From positions 11,083,577 through 11,147,576 of the forward strand of contig JABACO010000007.1 in assembly GCA_013339895.1 (NCBI GenBank): 64,000 bases of DNA, in the 5' to 3' direction. The notes under the pieces are model-generated. The model did no database searches. It was not told where the DNA came from and saw only the letters and a program-made list of their open reading frames with translations. Shown here in pieces: positions 42,001-57,000 of the stretch. Source of the stretch: Ephydatia muelleri (lineage: Eukaryota > Porifera > Demospongiae > Spongillida > Spongillidae). The number at the start of each line of letters is the position of its first letter. The stretch's first letter is position 1. The position numbers and the translations under genes are program-made.

Positions 42001-45000
42001 CAACACATGTGACTCCCAACCAGCAACATCTGGTCACTTTGTTTCTGGGTCCCAGAACTTTCGCATCAGTGCACTGCAATTGCATGCACAAAGGTATGCC
42101 TGACATACTGTAGATAGATTAGTTTTGCACCCAACCTTATTCACTGCACAGTGCACAGCACAAAAGGTGTGATGCCATGATACAGCAAAACGCAACCAAT
42201 GCAGATATCAATAGAATGAGCCTTTTGTTTAGAAATGCTCATGCAATCGCAAAGGCTGGCAGACCCTTTTCTGACTTTCCTTGGCTGTGCACTCTTGATG
42301 AAAAGAAGGGTCTTTCTGTAGGAGACTCCTACAGAAATGAAAAAAAGTGCTCAGAGTTTATTGAAAGCATTGCTGAGGAACAGCGTATGCAGCTTCGGAG
42401 TGTCATTCAAAAGGCCCATTATTTTTCTATCATGGTTGATGGTACCACTGACTCTTCTGTAACTGAGGCAGAGATCATGTACATAAGGTAAGTAGAAATC
42501 TGCATGTGACCAAATATGAACATATACTGTTTTCAATTTTCAGATATGCTATTGATGGAATGCCGTATGTAAGATTCTTGGCATATGTGAATATCAGCCG
42601 CGCAAATGCCTCAACCATCACTGAGAGCATTGTCAAAACATTGGAGCAACATCTTCACCTCACAAAACAAGTCATTTTTGAGAGACTGGTAGGTTTTGGT
42701 AGTGATGGTGCAGCAGTGATGACAGGGTGTAAAAGTGGAGTTGCAACAGTTCTGAAGAAGGAGCAGCCATGTCTGTTTACAATTCACTGCATGGCACATC
42801 GGCTAGAGCTAAGTTTTAAAACATTTCTGGATAATTTTAGTTTCACCAAGTCATTGATGGAGTGCTTGGAAGCAATCTACAAATTTTACCACAATAGCTC
42901 ACTGAACCGATCAAACCTTAAAGTCTCCTGTGCTGCAGCCAATATTACATTCCTGGTTCCTGGTCGAGTGGGTGGCACCAGATGGCTTCCCCATACTATG
43001 GCAGCTTTACAAACGTTATTGAAATTATATGATGAGGACATGGGGTGGAGATAGTACCATGACATGGGGTGGAGATAGTACCATGACATGGGGTGGAGAT
43101 AGTACCATGACATGGGGTGGAGATAGTACCATGACATGGGATGGAGATAGTACCATGACATGGGATGGAGATAGTACCATGACATGGGGTGGAGATAGTA
43201 CCATGACATGGGATGAAGATAGTACCATGACATGGGGTGGAGATAGTACCATGACATGGGGTGGAGATAGTTCAATGACATGGGGTGGAGATAGTACCAT
43301 GACATGGGGTGGAGATAGTACCATGAAATAGTACCATGACATGGGATGGAGATAGTACCATGACATGGGGTGGAGATAGTACCATGACATGGGGTGGAGA
43401 TAGTACCATGACATGGGGTGGAGATAGTACCATGACATGGGATGGAGATAGTACCATGACATGGGGTGGAGATAGTACCATGACATGGGATGGAGATAGT
43501 ACCATGACATGGGGTGGAGATAGTACCATGACATGGGGTGAAGATAGTACCATGACATGGGGTGGAGATAGTACCATGACATGGGGTGGAGATAGTACCA
43601 TGACATGGGGTGGAGATAGTACCATGACATGGGATGGAGATAGTACCATGACAAAGTACCATGACATGGGATGGAGATAGTACCATGACATGGGGTGGAG
43701 ATAGTACCATGACATGGGATGGAGATAGTACCATGACATGGGATGGAGATAGTACCATGAAATGGGGTGGAGATAGTACCATGACACGGGGTGGAGATAG
43801 TACCATGACATGGGGTGGAGATAGTACCATGACATGGGATGGAGATAGTACCATGACATAGGATGGAGATAGTACCATGAAATGGGGTGGAGATAGTACC
43901 ATGACATGGGGTGGAGATAGTACCATGACATGGGGTGGAGATAGTACCATGACATGGGATGGAGATAGTACCATGACAAGGGGTGGAGATGGTACCATGA
44001 CATGGGGTGGAGATAGTACCATGACATAGTACCATGACATGGGATGGAGATAGTACCATGACATGGGGTGGAGATAGTACCATGACATGGGGTGGAGATA
44101 GTACCATGACATGGGATGGAGATAGTACCATGACATCGGATGGAGATAGTACCATGAAATGTGGTGGAGATAGTACCATGACATGGGGTGGAGATAGTAC
44201 CATGACATGGGGTGGAGATAGTACCATGACATAGTACCATGACATGGGATGGAGATAGTACCATGACATGGGGTGGAGATAGTACCATGACATGGGGTGG
44301 AGATAGTACCATGACATGGGGTGGAGATAGTACCATGACATGGGATGGAGATAGTACCATGACATGGGGTGGAGATAGTACCATGACATGGGATGGAGAT
44401 AGTACCATGACATGGGGAGGAGATAGTACCATGACATGGGGTGGAGATAGTACCATGACATGGGGTGGAGATAGTACCATGACATGGGGTGGAGATAGTA
44501 CCATGACATAGTACCATGACATGGGGTGGAGATAGTACCATGACATGGGGTGGAGATAGTACCATGACATAGTACCATGACATGGGGTGGAGATAGTACC
44601 ATGACATGGGGTGGAGATAATACCATGACATGGGGTGGAGATAGTACCATGACATGGGGTGGAGATAGTACCATGACATGGGGTGGAGATAGTACCATGA
44701 CATGGGGTGGAGATAGTACCATGACATGGGATGGAGATAGTACCATGACATGGGATGGAGATAGTACCATGACATGGGATGGAGATAGTACCATGACATG
44801 GGATGGAGATAGTACCATGACATGGGATGGAGATAGTACCATGACATGGGATGGAGATAGTACAATGACATGGGATGGAGATAGTACCATGACATGGGAT
44901 GGAGATAGTACCATGACATGGGGTGGAGATAGTACCATGACATGGGATGGAGATAGTACCATGACATGGGGTGGAGATAGTACCATGAAATGGGGTGGAG

Positions 45001-48000
45001 ATAGTACCATGACATGGGATGGAGATAGTACCATGACATGGGTGGAGATAGTACCATGACATGGGATGGAGATAGTACCATGACATGGGGTGGAGATAGT
45101 ACCATGACATGGGGTGGAGATAGTACCATGACATGGGGTGGAGATAGTACCATGACATGGGATGGAGATAGTACCATGACATGGGATGGAGATAGTACCA
45201 TGACATGGGATGGAGATAGTACCATGACATGGGATGGAGATAGTACCATGACATGGGATGGAGATAGTACCATGACATGGGATGGAGATAGTACAATGAC
45301 ATGGGATGGAGATAGTACCATGACATGGGATGGAGATAGTACCATGACATGGGGTGGAGATAGTACCATGACATGGGATGGAGATAGTACCATGACATGG
45401 GGTGGAGATAGTACCATGAAATGGGGTGGAGATAGTACCATGACATGGGATGGAGATAGTACCATGACATAGTACCATGACATGGGATGGAGATAGTACC
45501 ATGACATGGGGTGGAGATAGTACCATGACATGGGGTGGAGATAGTACCATGACATGGGGTGGAGATAGTACCATGACATGGGATGGAGATAGTACCATGA
45601 CATGGGGTGGAGATAGTACCATGACATGGGGTGGAGATAGTACCATGACATGGGGTGGAAGAAGTACCATGACATGGGATGGAGATAGTACCATGACATG
45701 GGGTGGAGATAGTACCATGACATGGGATGGAGATAGTACCATGACATGGGGTGGAGATAGTACCATGACATGGGGTGGAGATAGTACCATGACATGGGGT
45801 GGAGATAGTACCATGACATGGGGTGGAGATAGTACCATGACATGGGGTGGAGATAGTACCATGACATGGGATGGAGATAGTACCATGACATGGGATGGAG
45901 ATAGTACCATGACATGGGATGGAGATAGTACCATGACATGGGATGGAGATAGTACAATGACATGGGATGGAGATAGTACCATGAAATGGGGTGGAGATAG
46001 TACCATGACATAGTACCATGACATGGGATGGAGATAGTACCATGACATGGGGTGGAGATAGTACCATGACATGGGGTGGAGATAGTACCATGACATGGGA
46101 TGGAGATAGTACCATGACATCGGATGGAGATAGTACCATGAAATGTGGTGGAGATAGTACCATTACATGGGGTGGAGATAGTACCATGACATGGGGTGGA
46201 GATAGTACCATGACATAGTACCATGACATGGGATGGAGATAGTACCATGACATGGGGTGGAGATAGTACCATGACATGGGGTGGAGATAGTACCATGACA
46301 TGGGGTGGAGATAGTACCATGACATGGGATGGAGATAGTACCATGACATGGGGTGGAGATAGTACCATGACATGGGATGGAGATAGTACCATGACATGGG
46401 GAGGAGATAGTACCATGACATGGGGTGGAGATAGTACCATGACATGGGGTGGAGATAGTACCATGACATGGGGTGGAGATAGTACCATGACATAGTACCA
46501 TGACATGGGGTGGAGATAGTACCATGACATGGGGTGGAGATAGTACCATGACATAGTACCATGACATGGGGTGGAGATAGTACCATGACATGGGGTGGAG
46601 ATAATACCATGACATGGGGTGGAGATAGTACCATGACATGGGGTGGAGATAGTACCATGACATGGGGTGGAGATAGTACCATGACATGGGGTGGAGATAG
46701 TACCATGACATGGGATGGAGATAGTACCATGACATGGGATGGAGATAGTACCATGACATGGGATGGAGATAGTACCATGACATGGGATGGAGATAGTACC
46801 ATGACATGGGATGGAGATAGTACCATGACATGGGATGGAGATAGTACAATGACATGGGATGGAGATAGTACCATGACATGGGATGGAGATAGTACCATGA
46901 CATGGGGTGGAGATAGTACCATGACATGGGATGGAGATAGTACCATGACATGGGGTGGAGATAGTACCATGAAATGGGGTGGAGATAGTACCATGACATG
47001 GGATGGAGATAGTACCATGACATAGTACCATGACATGGGATGGAGATAGTACCATGACATGGGGTGGAGATAGTACCATGACATGGGGTGGAGATAGTAC
47101 CATGACATGGGGTGGAGATAGTACCATGACATGGGATGGAGATAGTACCATGACATGGGATGGAGATAGTACCATGACATGGGATGGAGATAGTACCATG
47201 ACATGGGATGGAGATAGTACCATGACATGGGATGGAGATAGTACCATGACATGGGATGGAGATAGTACAATGACATGGGATGGAGATAGTACCATGACAT
47301 GGGATGGAGATAGTACCATGACATGGGGTGGAGATAGTACCATGACATGGGATGGAGATAGTACCATGACATGGGGTGGAGATAGTACCATGAAATGGGG
47401 TGGAGATAGTACCATGACATGGGATGGAGATAGTACCATGACATAGTACCATGACATGGGATGGAGATAGTACCATGACATGGGGTGGAGATAGTACCAT
47501 GACATGGGGTGGAGATAGTACCATGACATGGGGTGGAGATAGTACCATGACATGGGATGGAGATAGTACCATGACATGGGGTGGAGATAGTACCATGACA
47601 TGGGGTGGAGATAGTACCATGACATGGGGTGGAGATAGTACCATGACATGGGATGGAGATAGTACCATGACATGGGGTGGAGATAGTACCATGACATGGG
47701 ATGGAGATAGTACCATGACATGGGGTGGAGATAGTACCATGACATGGGGTGGAGATAGTACCATGACATGGGGTGGAGATAGTACCATGACATGGGGTGG
47801 AGATAGTACCATGACATGGGGTGGAGATAGTACCATGACATGGGATGGAGATAGTACCATGACATGGGATGGAGATAGTACCATGACATGGGATGGAGAT
47901 AGTACCATGACATGGGATGGAGATAGTACAATGACATGGGATGGAGAGAGTACCATGACATGGGATGGAGATAGTACCATGACATGGGATGGAGATAGTA

Positions 48001-51000
48001 CCATGACATGGGATGGAGATAGTACCATGACATGAGTTGGAGATAGTACCATGACATGGGATGGAGATAGTACCATGACATGGGATGGAGATAGTACCAT
48101 GACATGGGATGGAGATAGTACCATGACATGGATGGAGATAGTACCATGACATGGGATGGAGATAGTACCATGACATGGGATGGAGATAGTACCATGACAT
48201 GGGATGGAGATAGTACCATGACATGGATGGATACCATGACATGGGATGGAGATAGTACCATGACATGAGTTGGAGATAGTACCATGACATGGGATGGAGA
48301 TAGTACCATGACATGGGACATGCGATTGTGCCACAACATGAGATGGAGATGCAGTCTGCCCTTGTTAAAGTCCCTGGTTAAATGCACAGGGGCGTATTCT
48401 TAATCCTATTCATTATTATCATAGTATCCTCTACTGACTCCCATATCACCCTCCCCTCATGCAAGTAGAACAAAGCTGAGCATAGCAAACAAAAAGAAGT
48501 TTAGTAAGGGTTGTGCCCAATAAGACAGTTTTATTTCACATCTCAGAGAAAGGTGATGTGAGTGTGTATGTACAGAGAACCAGCCATAAGGGAGCTCCAC
48601 ACGGAAGGAGCAAAGGGACAGGGTATAAAAATCACGTACATGCCTAAAGCAGTTAAATGGAATACAATGCATGTGCAGGTGCAGAGAACAAGTTTAGAAT
48701 AGACCTTACTTGCAATGTACATGTGTGGGAGTGTGTCTAGATATGCTAAAGGTTTTTCATTTGCACGGGTGCGTACAAGTGTACTGTACATGAGTGTATG
48801 TATGTGTTGTGCACAAGATTCCATTTCCGTAACAATGCAAGTGTACTGTATGTGTATGTGCTGTATGTGTGACAAATATATGGTGTACAGGCTGTGTACA
48901 TAACAATGTGTGTGCACAAGTGTGTACATTCATGCACATGTACGCTTTGTAAAAACTCTGCAAGTGGTACAAGCCCAGTCTGTGTGTGTGTGTGTGTGCA
49001 TGTGTGTGTGCACATGTCATGCACTTAGTAAAGACAGTGTGAGAAATAAGAACCCAAAGTCACTGCAAGCGGTACAAGCCCAGTCTGTGTGTGTGTGTGT
49101 GTGTGTTTGTGATGAATATGGTGTATGGGCTATTTACATAACAATGCAAGTGTGTTCTTGCACATGTACATGCTTTGTGAATACAGTGTGAGAAATAAGA
49201 ACCAATGTCACAGCAAGTGGTACAAGCCCAGTCTGTGTGAGTGTGTGCATGTGTGTATGTGCATGTGTGTGTGTGTGTGTGTGTGTGCACAGGGATGTAC
49301 ATTCATGCATATCACCCTCCCCTCCTTTTTTTGAGAAAAGTCATGCAAGTAGAACAAAGCTGAGCATAGCAAACAAAAAGAAGGTTTAGTAAGGGTTGTG
49401 CCCAATAAGACAGTTTTATTTCACATCTCAGAGAACGGCGATGTGAGTGTGTATGTACATGTACAGAGAACCAGCCATCATCTTATATGAGAATAAAGAA
49501 CCCAAAGTCTCTGCAAGTTATTAAAGCCCAGTTAGTGTGTGTGTGTGTGTGTGTGTGCACAGGTGTCATACACGTGTACGATTTGTGAAAACAATATGAA
49601 TAAGAACCCACAGTCATTGCAAGTGGTACAAGCCCAGTCACTGTATGTGTGTGTGTGTGTGTGTGGCATGGGTGTGTTTGTGTGTGCAAAGATACAGTAG
49701 GTAGGTGTGTGGCAGGTAACAATGCTAGTGCGTAGTGCATGTTCACGTGCTATGTGAGCTAAGTTATAGCATACATGTATGTAGCTTAGTTTAAGGCGGA
49801 GAATGGGCGGAACAAGGAAGTGATTAATATTCATGCGGAATGGGAGAAAGGAGTGCTCGGGCAAATCGAGCAGGAAATGTGCATTAGATTTGCACACCTG
49901 TATCTCCTAAACGAATAAAGTCTAAATTAACAAACAGAACAAATCAATAGCTGTAGGACCCCTCTACCTACAAACAGAATTTGAAGCGATTTGATTACTC
50001 CTGCCAAAAGTTATGACGGGTTCATACATACCCTGTGGGGTATCAGACATTGCAATACGGGCACGGAGCAAGTGAAAGACCCCCTAAAGTATTTTACGGT
50101 AGAGAAATGGTGTAGTATGAACTGTAGAAAATAGGAAGTTGATAGCATAAACCGTTACAGAGTTTTAGCGATTCAACGTGAAGCATTTTAATAACTTTTT
50201 ATACACATACTGTAGCCACTTTTTCATTTTCTCGGAAACTGACCCATATGCTGATTTAAAATTGCGTCAAAAGCAGCCAAGTCCACCATTCCTATTTGAG
50301 CCACTCCACTGATGGAGAGGCTGGTGGAATGGACTGAGTCCATTCCACCAGCCTCTTCATCAACCCTCCACTACAGCCCATTCTACCAGCCTCTCCATCA
50401 GCCCTCCACTACAGTCCATTCTACCAGCCTCTCCATCAGCCCCCCCACTACAGCCATTCCACCAGCCTCTCCATCAGCCCTCCACTACAGTCCATTCTAC
50501 CAGCCTCTCCATCATCCCTCCACTACAGTCCATTCCACCAGCCTCTCCATCAGCCCCCCACTACAGTCCATTCCACCAGCCTCTCCATCAGCCCTCCACT
50601 ACAGTCCATTCCACCAGCCTCACCATCAACCCTCCACTACAGTCCATTCCACCAGCCTCACCATCAGCCCTCCACTACAGTCCATACCACCAGCCTCTCC
50701 ATCAGCCAGCCCTCCACTACAGTCCATTCCACCAGCCTCTTCATCAGCCCTCCACTACATTCCATTCCACCAGCCTCTTCATCAGCCCCCTACTACAATC
50801 TATTCCACCAGCACTCCCACTACTGTCCATTTCATCTGTTTCCCCACTTAGGTAAGTTGCATGGTTGGATATAAGTGTTTGGGTCACATTTAATTGCATT
50901 CAGGTTCTATTCCATAAGAGAAAGATGATTTGTATAGAAGGTTTTGGTGGCACCAGAGCACAATGCATATATATTATAAAGATGCAATATTTTAATACAA

Positions 51001-54000
51001 TTATGTAACGGTTATAGTGTGTAGCACATTTGCATGCATGTATCATTATTGTTAGCTCATCATGCCACAACTACAGTGTACCAGACATCACTATGATTTG
51101 CTGCAGCCTCTGCAAAGAACGCTTCCATGGTGATGTGTGCATTGGCAATCTCCTGACATGACTAGGCAGCAGAAGAAAAAAAGATGGCTCTGTCCCTTTG
51201 CACTCAATACATGTAGCTGTTTCTTTGACATTTATATATGAACATAGATACTTCACTACTATTGTTGCTATCGGTTGCTGGTTTTGGCACTCATGAGTTG
51301 TTATAAATCAACATAGATACATGCACAAAGAGATTATGAGCACAGGGGACATATTCTACAATACTACAAATACAGGCTAGCGAATAGTGGCCCCCAGGAC
51401 AGAATCCGCTAGCAAATTCTGTCCAGCGGGACACTTCTAGAGGAAAGAGGGTGACAAATTCTGCTATGACACTGCCTTTCACACCTCTTACCAAGCTAGT
51501 CCCCAGACCAAACAGTACATGTCATGTTCCCCCACTCCCTTTCTCTTCACTCACCAAACACATCTCCTCCTAGTAATTTGCAATAAACGCACACTAAAAA
51601 CAAATGCATATAACCATGGTTACCACACCACACCCAGATGTGTTACATGCTGCATGAATAGTACACAAATAAATGTGAAGTGGCAAGTACAAGGCACAAC
51701 AGACCAAAAGAAACCATAGAAGAGAGTACACAAGTCCTATAATGGTTGGTAATACAGACATCACATGTACATGACAACGATTCCGCTTTGCTGGTACAAA
51801 CCCAACCCCCCTCCTAGCCTTTTCTTGATCTAGTTCCCAGACCCATCATTATAAGAGAATACTAACAGTTCTCACTATCCCAGGTTCTCCTCCTCTCCAA
51901 CCTCACCTCCATTCCCTTCTCACCCCCTCCTACCTTCCCCATAAGTCCTCCCCCTCTCTCCTCCCATCACACCCTCTATGTCTCCCCCTCCTCCCCACGA
52001 CATAATTAAGTCTACACCTCTGAGTACAGCCTCACATCAGGATACAAGTCACCAAGGGTCATTGGGCTGGGCTGGTATTACTTACCTTATTCTGATCATT
52101 AACATGTGCCCCAGCTGATAACAGCATCTTCACAACCTCTGCATGGCCTTTCTCACATGCCATCATCAGTGATGACTTACCATTCTGAAGAGATGAAGAT
52201 ATGATTATGGACATTCCAGAAACATCACATCACACAATTACTCAGTATGATAGCCACAGAGGACACACCCACAGATGAGTAACAAACAAATTGGATCAAA
52301 GATGAGTGGAAAGGTGTGCAGATGTGGGAGAAGAGGTTGGGCTGGGGAGGAGGCATGAGAGGTGGAAAGTGGACTGAATGATGCAATAGTGTTTTATAAA
52401 CAAGCTACTGTACTGTACACATATTTTTGTTACCATGGTTACCACACACCACAATTGAATTCAATGACTGGATTTATTAGACGCCCCTCCCACATCTTAT
52501 CTTGCAGTGGGATGTACATGACACAACCCACATAAAGAAACCATACAGTACCACATCATCTGATAATCTCAGACTGACATGACATGAGATGGAGATAGTA
52601 CCATGACATGGGATGGAGATAGAACCATGACATGGGATGGAGATAGTACCATGACATGGGATGGAGATAGTACCATGACATGGGATGGAGATAGTACCAT
52701 GACATGGGATGGAGATAGTACCATGACATGGGACATGAGATAGTGCCACAACATGAGATGGAGATACAATCTGCCCTTGTATTATGGGAGGGACATATTC
52801 TGTGAAGTGGAAAATACAGGCTAGCGAATAGTGGCCCCCAGGACAGAATCCGCAAGCAAATTCTGTCCAGCGGGACACTTCTAGAGGAGAAGGGGGGGGG
52901 GGGGGGGGGGGGGGTGACAAATTCTGCTTTGACACTTCCTTTCACACCTCTTGCCAAGCTAGTCCCCAGACCAAACAGTACATGTCAGGTTCCCCCACTG
53001 CTCCCTTTCTTCTCCACTCCCCAAAACACACTCCTCCACTCTCCCACACACTCCACCATTCCACATCTTCTCCCAGTAATTTAAAACAAACGCACACTAA
53101 AAACACATGCATGTAACCATAGTTACCACACACCACACCCCATGCGTTACATGCTACATGTACAGTACACAAACAAGTGAAGTGGCACATACAAGGCAAT
53201 CAACCGAAAGAAACCCGTACAATACTGTACCCATACCCAGTCTAACAATGGTCCTTGGAGCTGGTACTACAGACATCACATGTACAAGTCAACAATCCCC
53301 ATCTGCCCCTCCCCCTCTATTGCATACCACCCTCTGTTTCACCTCCCATCATTCCCTCCTCACCCCCTCCTACCTTCCCTATATGTCCTCACACTCCTCC
53401 CCCTCTCTCCTCCCATCTCACCCTCTATGTGTCCCCCTCCTCCCCAGGACATAATTAAGTCTACACCTCTGAGTACAGCCTCACATCAGGATACAAGTCA
53501 CCAAGGGTCATTGGGCTGGGCTGGTATTACTTACCTTATCCTGATCATTAACATGTGCCCCAGCTGATAACAACATCCTCACAACCTCTGCATGGCCTTT
53601 CACACATGCCTTCATCAGTGATGACCATCCATTCTGAAGAGATGAAGATATGATTATGGACATTCCAGAAACATCACATCAAACAATGACTCATTATGAT
53701 AGCCACAGAGGACACACCCACAGATGAGTAACAAACAAATTGGATCACAGATGAGTGGTTGGGGTGGAAAGGTGTGCAGATGTGGGAGAAGAGGTTGGGC
53801 TAGGGAGGAGGCATGAGAGGTGGAAAGTGGATTGAATGAGTTTTATAAAACAAGCTACACATATTTTGTTACCATGGTTACCACACACCACTATTGAAAT
53901 CAATGACTGGATTTATTAGACACCCCACCCACTTCTTATCTTGCAGTGGGATGTACATGACACAACCCACATAAAGAAACCATACAGTACTAATGTCAGA

Positions 54001-57000
54001 CTGACATGACATGGGATGGAGATATTACCATGACATGGGATGGAGATAGTACCATGACATGGGATGGAGATAGTACCATGACATGGGACATGAGATAGTG
54101 CCACAACATGAGATGGAGATACAATCTGCCCTTGTGTTATGGGAGGGACATATTCTGTGAAGTGGAAAATACAGGCTAGCGAATAGTCGCCCCCAGGACA
54201 TAATCCGCAAGCAAATTCTGTCCAGCGGGACACTCCTAGAGGAGAAGGGGGGGTGACAAATTCTGCTATGACACTGCCTTTCACACCTCTTGCCAAGCTA
54301 GTCCCCAGACCAAACAGTACATGTCAGGTTCCCCCTCTGCTCCCTTTCTTCTCCACTCACCAAAACACACTCCTCCACTCTCCCACCCACTCCACCATTC
54401 CACATCTTCTCCTAGTGATTTACAACAAACGCACACTAAAAACACATGCATGTAACCATAGTTACCACACACCACACCCCATGCGTTACATGCTACATGT
54501 ACAGTACACAAATAAGTGAAGTGGCACATACAAGGCAATCAACCAAAAGAAACCATACAATACTGTACCCATACCCAGTCTAACAATGGTCCTTGGAGCT
54601 GGTACTACAGACATCACATGTACATGTCAACAATCCCCATCTGACCCTCCCCCTCTATTGCATACCACCCTCTGTTTCACCTCCCATCATTCCCTCCTCA
54701 CCCCCTCCTACCTTCCCTATATGTCCTCACACTCCTCCCCCTCTCTCCTCCCATCTCACCCTCTATGTGTCCCCCTCCTCCCCAGGACATAATTAAGTCT
54801 ACACCTCTGAGTACAGCCTCACATCAGGATACAAGGGTCATTGGGCTGGGCTGGTATTACTTACCTCATCCTGATCATTAACATGTGCCCCAGCTGATAA
54901 CAACATCCTCACAACCTCTGCATGGCCTATCTCACATGCCACCATCAGTGATGACCTTCCATCCTGAAGAGATGAAGATATGATTATGGACATTCCAGAA
55001 ACATCACATCAAACAATGCATCATTATGATAGCCACAGAGGACACACCCACAGATGAGTAACAAACAAATTGGATCACAGATGAGTGGTTGGGGTGGAAA
55101 GGTGTACAGATGTGGGAGAAGAGGTTGGGATGGGGAGGAGGCATGAGAGGTGGAAAGTGGATTGAATGAGTTTTATAAAACAAGCTACACATATTTTGCT
55201 ACCATGGTTACCACACACCACTATTGAATTCAATGACTGGATTTATTAGACACCCCTCCCATTTCTTATCTTGCAGTGGGATGTACATGACACAACCCAA
55301 CCATAAAGAAACCATACAGTACCACATCATCTGATAATGTCAGACTGACATGACATGGGATGGAGATAGTACCATGACATGGGATGGAGATAGTACCATG
55401 ACATGGGATGGAGATAGTACCATGACATGGGATGGAGATAGTACCATGACATGGGATGGAGATAGTACCATGACATGGGATGGAGATAGTACCATGACAT
55501 GGGATGGAGATAGTACCATGACATGGGATGGAGATAGTACCATGACATGGGATGGAGATAGTACCATGACATGGGATGGAGATAGTACCATGACATGGGA
55601 TGGAGATAGTACCATCACATGGGACATGAGATAGTGCCACACATGAGATGGAGATACAATCTTCCCTTGTATTATGGGAGGGACATATTCTGTGAAGTGG
55701 AAATAACAGGCTAGCGAATAGAGGCCCCCAGGACAGAATCCGCATGCAAATTCTGTCTAGCGGGACACTTCCAGAGGAGAAGGGGGGGGGGGGGGTGACA
55801 AATTCTGCTATGAGACTGCCTTTCACACCTCTTGCCAAGCTAGTCCCCAGATCAAACAGTACACTTCAGGTTACCCCACTGCTCCTTTCTCCACTCACCA
55901 AAACACACTCCTCTACTCTCCCACCCACTCCACCATTCCACATCTTCTCCTAGTAATGTACAACAAACGCACACTAAAAACACATGCATGTAACCATAGT
56001 TACTACACACCACACCCGATGCGTTACATGCTACATGTACAGTACACAAATAAGTGAAGTGGCACATACAAGGCAATCAACCAAAAGAAACCGTACAATA
56101 CTGTACCCATACCCAGTCTAACAATGGTCCTTGGAGCTAGTACTACAGACATCACATGTACATGTCAACAATCCCCATCTGCCCCTCCCCCTCTATTGCA
56201 TACCACCCTCTGTTTCACCTCCCATCATTCCCTCTTCACCCCCTCCTACCTTCCCTATATGTCCTCACACTCCTCCCCCTCTCTCCTCCCATCTCACCCT
56301 CTATGTGTCCCCCTCCTCCCCAGGACATAATTAAGTCTACACCTCTGAGTACAGCCTCACATCAGGATACAAGTCACCAAGGGTCATTGGGCTGGGCTGG
56401 TATTACTTACCTTATTCTGATGATTAACATGTGCCCCAGCTGATAACAACATCCTCACAACCTCTGCATGGCCTTTCACACATGCCCTCATCAGTGATGA
56501 CTCTCCAAACTGAAGAGATGAAGATATGATTATGGACATTCCAGAAAAATCACATCAAACAATGACACATTATGATAGCCACAGAGGACACACCCACAGA
56601 TGAGTAACAAACAAATAGGATCACAGATGAGTGGTTGGGGTGGAAAGGTATGCAGATGTGGGAGAAGAGGTTGGGCTGGGGAGGAGGCATGAGTGGATTG
56701 AATGAGTTTTATAAAACAAGCTACACATAATTTGTTACCATGGTTACAACACACCACTATTGAATTCAATGACTGGATTTATTAGCCACCCCTCCCACTT
56801 CATATCTTGCAGTGAGATGTACATGACACAACCCACATAAAGAAACCATACAGTACCACATCATCTGATAATGTCAGACTGACATGACATGGGATGGAGA
56901 TAGTTCCATGACATGGGATGGAGATAGTACCATGACATGGGATGGAGATAGTACCATGACATGGGATGGAGATAGTACCATGACATGAGATGGAGATAGT

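Larger units (their letters stand above)
35023..43036. repeat. segmental duplication, block copy 2
   Basis: Second copy of the block at 23698-31701, including the TG cluster, the 38-bp minisatellite, two ankyrin exons (38682-38780, 40297-40395), two small arrays and the truncated hAT. It keeps the 10-bp TTTACGGTAG that copy 1 lacks. The older paralogue near 50090 also has it, so copy 2 is the ancestral form there. Confidence 0.93.

Noticed and set aside
42886-48387. ORF of 1833 codons on the minus strand
   Set aside because: It runs through array D and then antisense through the truncated hAT gene. It has no codon structure of its own.
50312-50851. 179-codon proline/serine-rich ORF
   Set aside because: Product of the 38-bp minisatellite, whose period cycles the frame. 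The homologous blocks at 25.7 and 37.0 kb do not keep it open.
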